A DNA stretch of 64,000 nt from Firmicutes bacterium ADurb.Bin193 (GTDB lineage: Bacteria > Bacillota > Clostridia > Monoglobales > Firm-18), in assembly GCA_002070105.1 (NCBI GenBank), contig MWCQ01000005.1:1-64000 (forward strand), given 5' to 3'. Each line of letters starts with the position of its first letter. The stretch's first letter is position 1. The position numbers and the translations under genes were made by a program. Shown here piece by piece: positions 61,453 through 64,000 of this stretch. Under the pieces are notes generated by a model. The model ran no database searches. It worked only from the letters and a program-made list of their open reading frames with translations, and was not told the DNA's origin.

Positions 61453-62616
61453 TTGAGGGGTGCATCAAGATACCGTGTAAGGGTAATCAATATCAAAAAG
61501 ATAAAGATGGCTACGGTTGCGGCATTTACCGCCGCAGGGGTAATACTGCTCGGACAGGGGCTTTCCGGCGGGGTGCCTCTCGATGTGAATTCCCAGTGGC
61601 TAAAAGCAATATTCTGTGAGAGTGTTCCGGTTGCAAGACCCTATATAAATCCGATAATAAAAACGGACATATCCGTTTTGGAAATTCTGTTCGGTTTTAA
61701 TATAAAAGAGCCGTTTACAATCATATCAAGTCAGATTGCGGTTGTTTCGGCATCGGGCGGCAAGGATTACGGCGAAGCAACCGACAAAAAAACTCCGCCC
61801 CCAAAGCCGACTCCCATTCCGGCAAAAGCAAAACCGATAGAAGAAATAACGATAGACCCGCAGGAACAAAGCGGCTATCAGTCGTCGAACAAAGTATTTG
61901 TAAAAAATGAAACATCATACGATATTGACATAGAAAAAACACTTAACGAAAAGCTTTCTTTCAGTATAAAAAAAGGCTCGCCGCAGGTTTTGATCGTTCA
62001 TACCCACACCTCCGAGGCATTTGCCCCGACAGATAAAAACTATTATGTCCCGACCGACCCCGACCGAACCGAGGACAACAACTACAACATAACGCGTGTC
62101 GGCGCCGAAATGGCAAAAACACTCAACGAAATGGGAATACAAACCCTCCACGATACGACCGGGCATGACTATCCGTCCTATAACGGCTCATATAAAAACT
62201 GCCTTGCCACAGTCCAAAGCTATCTTAAAAAATATCCGTCAATAAAAATAGTTCTTGACATTCACCGCGACGGAATGACAACGGCGGACGGAAAAAAGCT
62301 TAAGGTCTGCACGACCCTGGACGGCAAAAAAACAGCGCAGGTTATGATACTGTGCGGAACGGACGCAAACGGGCTTGACCATCATCTATGGCGCGAGAAT
62401 TTTAAGCTTGCGCTTAAAATACAGGCAAAGATGACCGATATGTATCCCTCCCTTGCCCGCCCCTTAATGCTTGTGAAGGAGCGGTATAATATGAACACAA
62501 CGACAGGCTCCCTGCTGATAGAGGTAGGAAGCAACGGCAACACATTGGAGGAGGCAATAAACGGCGGTCATTATGCGGCAAAGGCGATAGGCAAGCTACT
62601 GGGCGAACTTCAATAA
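61453..62616 (+). CDS. spoIIP: stage II sporulation protein P
   Basis: SpoIIP is the amidase/endopeptidase partner of SpoIID in engulfment. The 387-residue protein has an N-terminal anchor helix (VAAFTAAGVILLGQGLSG), a proline-rich linker (KTPPPKPTPIPAKAKP) and the catalytic amidase domain with VLIVHTHTSEAF, LDIHRDG and SLLIEVGSNGNTLEEA. The TTG start follows AAAGGAGG. A SigE-like promoter (GTCATAT and, about 15 bp on, ATATACTTA) may lie at 61395-61425, but this is weak. Confidence 0.95.
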   Translation: MRGASRYRVRVINIKKIKMATVAAFTAAGVILLGQGLSGGVPLDVNSQWLKAIFCESVPVARPYINPIIKTDISVLEILFGFNIKEPFTIISSQIAVVSASGGKDYGEATDKKTPPPKPTPIPAKAKPIEEITIDPQEQSGYQSSNKVFVKNETSYDIDIEKTLNEKLSFSIKKGSPQVLIVHTHTSEAFAPTDKNYYVPTDPDRTEDNNYNITRVGAEMAKTLNEMGIQTLHDTTGHDYPSYNGSYKNCLATVQSYLKKYPSIKIVLDIHRDGMTTADGKKLKVCTTLDGKKTAQVMILCGTDANGLDHHLWRENFKLALKIQAKMTDMYPSLARPLMLVKERYNMNTTTGSLLIEVGSNGNTLEEAINGGHYAAKAIGKLLGELQ

Positions 62617-62636
62617 GTTTACCGAAGGAGAAAAAC

Positions 62637-62846
62637 ATGAGCAGAGCAAAAAGACAGGCGCAGCATTACGCCGCTTCAAGATTTTCAACCATTTCATCCG
62701 AAACAAAAAAAACAGCATTAGTGATAATGCTGTTTATCTATACGGTTATTTGCGGAATTATCATAGCCGATTGCGGGACAAGCGCAATCGCGGGTTTTTC
62801 ACGGGCTTTGTTAGTCAATAAAATTATTGATATTATACGCCTTTAG
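62637..62846 (+). CDS. possible small membrane protein
   Basis: A 69-residue frame with a good GAAGGAG site, a basic N-terminus (MSRAKRQAQ) and one hydrophobic helix (LVIMLFIYTVICGIIIA). It follows spoIIP by 20 bp. Against it, the frame contains a terminator that serves the opposite strand and overlaps the end of the ECF S-component gene by 36 bp. I do not recognise the protein; it may be real and sporulation-linked, or chance. Confidence 0.4.
   Translation: MSRAKRQAQHYAASRFSTISSETKKTALVIMLFIYTVICGIIIADCGTSAIAGFSRALLVNKIIDIIRL
62703..62734 (-). terminator. terminator of the ECF S-component gene
   Basis: On the minus strand AACAGCATTA / TAATGCTGTT with a 4-nt loop is followed by TTTTTT. It falls inside the small frame at 62637-62846. 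Confidence 0.75.
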
Positions 62847-63308
62847 CTTTTGCACAAGATAAAGCCCCACGGGCAGGCTTAAAGCATACTCAAAAAACAG
62901 ATAGGGCACGCTCGCTATAATCGGGGCAACCCAGTTTCCGAATATAAAGCCCTCGGCTATATAGTACCCGCCGACTGCGATAACCCCCGCGACGGTATAA
63001 AGAAGCCACTTTACGGCGCCCTTCTTATAATATCCGATACCGACAACAACACCGATAAGAAATTTAATTATAATCGTAGAGGGAACCCACACCGAATAAC
63101 CTCCGAGAAAATCGGCAAGAGATGAACCGACGCTTCCGACAATCCCTCCGAAAACAGGGCTGAATATACATGAGGCGACAATAATAATAATCGTTCCTGC
63201 GTTTAAATAACCGTAGCCTACGGGGATTTTTACATAGAGAGTACATAGCAGTACCAATGCTGACATAAGTCCCATATAAGCAATCCTTTTGTAAGTGACT
63301 TTTTTCAT
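62811..63308 (-). CDS. ECF transporter S component
   Basis: A 165-residue membrane protein with about six helices, of the PF07155-like S-component group (YLNAGTIIIIVASCIFSPVF, then GGIVGSVGSSLADFLGGY). It would bind a vitamin and dock on EcfA1A2T encoded at 34343-36838. The ligand cannot be told; no riboswitch precedes it. Start at 63308 is the second of two close ATG codons, better spaced from GGTGGGG. Confidence 0.8.
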   Translation of the reverse strand: MKKVTYKRIAYMGLMSALVLLCTLYVKIPVGYGYLNAGTIIIIVASCIFSPVFGGIVGSVGSSLADFLGGYSVWVPSTIIIKFLIGVVVGIGYYKKGAVKWLLYTVAGVIAVGGYYIAEGFIFGNWVAPIIASVPYLFFEYALSLPVGLYLVQKLKAYNINNFID

Positions 63309-63369
63309 TTTCATTTCCCCACCCTTTCCTCTGTTTTATTAAAGTCCTTATTTCTTTGAGTTATCGCTT

Positions 63370-63398
63370 ATTATAACACCGCGCCTTAAATATTTCAA
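63370..63398 (-). promoter_or_regulatory. promoter of the ECF S-component gene
   Basis: On the minus strand TTGAAA (63393-63398), 17 bp, TATAAT (63370-63375). The leader is only about 55 nt, too short for most riboswitches. Confidence 0.65.
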
Positions 63399-63447
63399 GA
63401 AAAAATTTCAGCCATATTCCGAAAAAATCCGCTAAAATCGGCTACAC

Positions 63448-63476
63448 TTGACGGATTTGTTTTTTTCTATTATAAT
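63448..63476 (+). promoter_or_regulatory. promoter of the DAHP synthase gene
   Basis: TTGACG (63448-63453), 17 bp, TATAAT (63471-63476), 33 bp before the start codon. Confidence 0.7.
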
Positions 63477-63509
63477 TACTGCATAATTATTCCTAAAGGG
63501 TGATGACCT

Positions 63510-64000
63510 ATGATTATTATTCTAAAACCCAATTCGGGAGACAATGAAATAAAAAAAGTAACATCTTCTCTTGAAGGGTATAAGGTATCGTTTCATATCT
63601 CGAAGGGTCAGCATACCACAATCATAGGGCTTGTGGGTGATATTTCCGCCATCGACCGTGAGATGATAGAAACAAATCCTTATGTCGAGCGTGTGATGAC
63701 GGTTTCCGAGCCGTTTAAAAAAAGCAACAGGAAATTCCACCCCGAAAACACCGTCATAAGTGTATGCCAAAGGGAGATAGGCGGAAAACACCTTGCGATT
63801 ATTGCCGGACCCTGCTCGGTTGAATCGGAGGAACAGATTTACAGTATAGCCCAATCGGTCAAACAAAGCGGCGCAATGTTCCTGCGTGGCGGGGCGTTTA
63901 AGCCGAGGACATCGCCCTATGCGTTTCAGGGTCTTGAAGCAGAGGGAATCAGACTTTTGAAATTAGCGAGGGAAAAAACCGGACTTCCGATTGTGACTGA
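63510..64000 (+). CDS. aroF: DAHP synthase (3-deoxy-7-phosphoheptulonate synthase), 5' part
   Basis: The first 163 codons of a DAHP synthase, which joins PEP and erythrose 4-phosphate at the entry to aromatic amino acid synthesis. An N-terminal ferredoxin-like regulatory domain (MIIILKPNSGDNEIKKV to about residue 72) leads into the barrel with AIIAGPCSVESEEQI and RGGAFKPRTSPYAFQG, the type I-beta pattern. AAGGGTGATG precedes the ATG. The gene runs off the window end. Confidence 0.94.
   Translation, partial: MIIILKPNSGDNEIKKVTSSLEGYKVSFHISKGQHTTIIGLVGDISAIDREMIETNPYVERVMTVSEPFKKSNRKFHPENTVISVCQREIGGKHLAIIAGPCSVESEEQIYSIAQSVKQSGAMFLRGGAFKPRTSPYAFQGLEAEGIRLLKLAREKTGLPIVT

Noticed and set aside
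63315-63440. Riboswitch upstream of the ECF S component
   Set aside because: The predicted transcript leader is only about 55 nt and shows no conserved riboswitch motif.
63522-63866. Minus-strand frame opposite the DAHP synthase start
   Set aside because: The plus strand encodes a clear DAHP synthase with promoter and ribosome site; the opposite frame is its shadow.

Overview
The window reads as chromosome of an anaerobic, spore-forming Clostridia-type Firmicute; I cannot name the family or genus. The evidence is a sporulation gene set (yqfC-yqfD, ylbJ, spoIID, spoIIP, gpr) in gene orders typical of Firmicutes (rpsT/gpr/spoIIP; yqfC-yqfD-phoH-ybeY-dgkA-era-yqzL-recO-ppdK), together with anaerobic functions: an Rnf complex, hybrid cluster protein Hcp and pyruvate phosphate dikinase. 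Start codons are unusual: at least 13 genes with good ribosome binding sites begin with TTG.

Layout. 1-770: the end of an rRNA operon (23S 3' end, 5S, terminator). 780-2140: ruvB behind a duplicated promoter. 2150-9980: an accessory stretch with a phage-like divergent repressor module (2255-3715), a FAD/Rieske oxidoreductase, and a very AT-rich restriction-modification operon (5779-9698) in which a C5-cytosine and an N6-adenine methyltransferase are fused into one protein next to an HNH nuclease. 10019-13166: tRNA-Ser(GGA), a TrmN6-like methyltransferase and proBA. 13381-19418: metG-tatD-radical SAM-leuA-cimA. 19511-22596: hcp, a frameshifted Fe-S gene and a divergent Crp/Fnr regulator sharing a palindromic operator. 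22703-27314: glnA, a DUF2161 nuclease-fold protein, a PLP decarboxylase and mecA. 27512-32463: the rnf operon, with rnfD and rnfG joined in frame. 32636-39328: a vitamin B6 kinase, a methyltransferase, ecfA1A2T, truA and cvpA. 39343-47748: ilvD, rho, a deacetylase, a GCS2-family ligase, an SLH surface protein and ylbJ. 47901-55806: the yqfC-to-ppdK block. 55901-64000: spoIID, an orphan membrane protein, secDF, rpsT, gpr, spoIIP, an ECF S component and the start of a DAHP synthase gene.

Two dispersed non-coding repeat families run through the window. Family A carries a GTCATTCTGAGC-like core. Family B is a roughly 70-125 bp element of two or three hairpins whose signature is a GCGTTCGGG/CCCGAACGC stem. 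One family B copy has run into the small gene yqzL and appears to supply its C-terminal half; two others flank the rnf operon.

The most unusual items are the fused C5/N6A methyltransferase R-M system, the RnfD-RnfG fusion with a retained internal ribosome binding site, the Hcp operator placed near -41.5, the frameshift in the Hcp-associated Fe-S gene, and the repeat-extended YqzL. All functional statements rest on motif and family recognition by eye; no database search was run.
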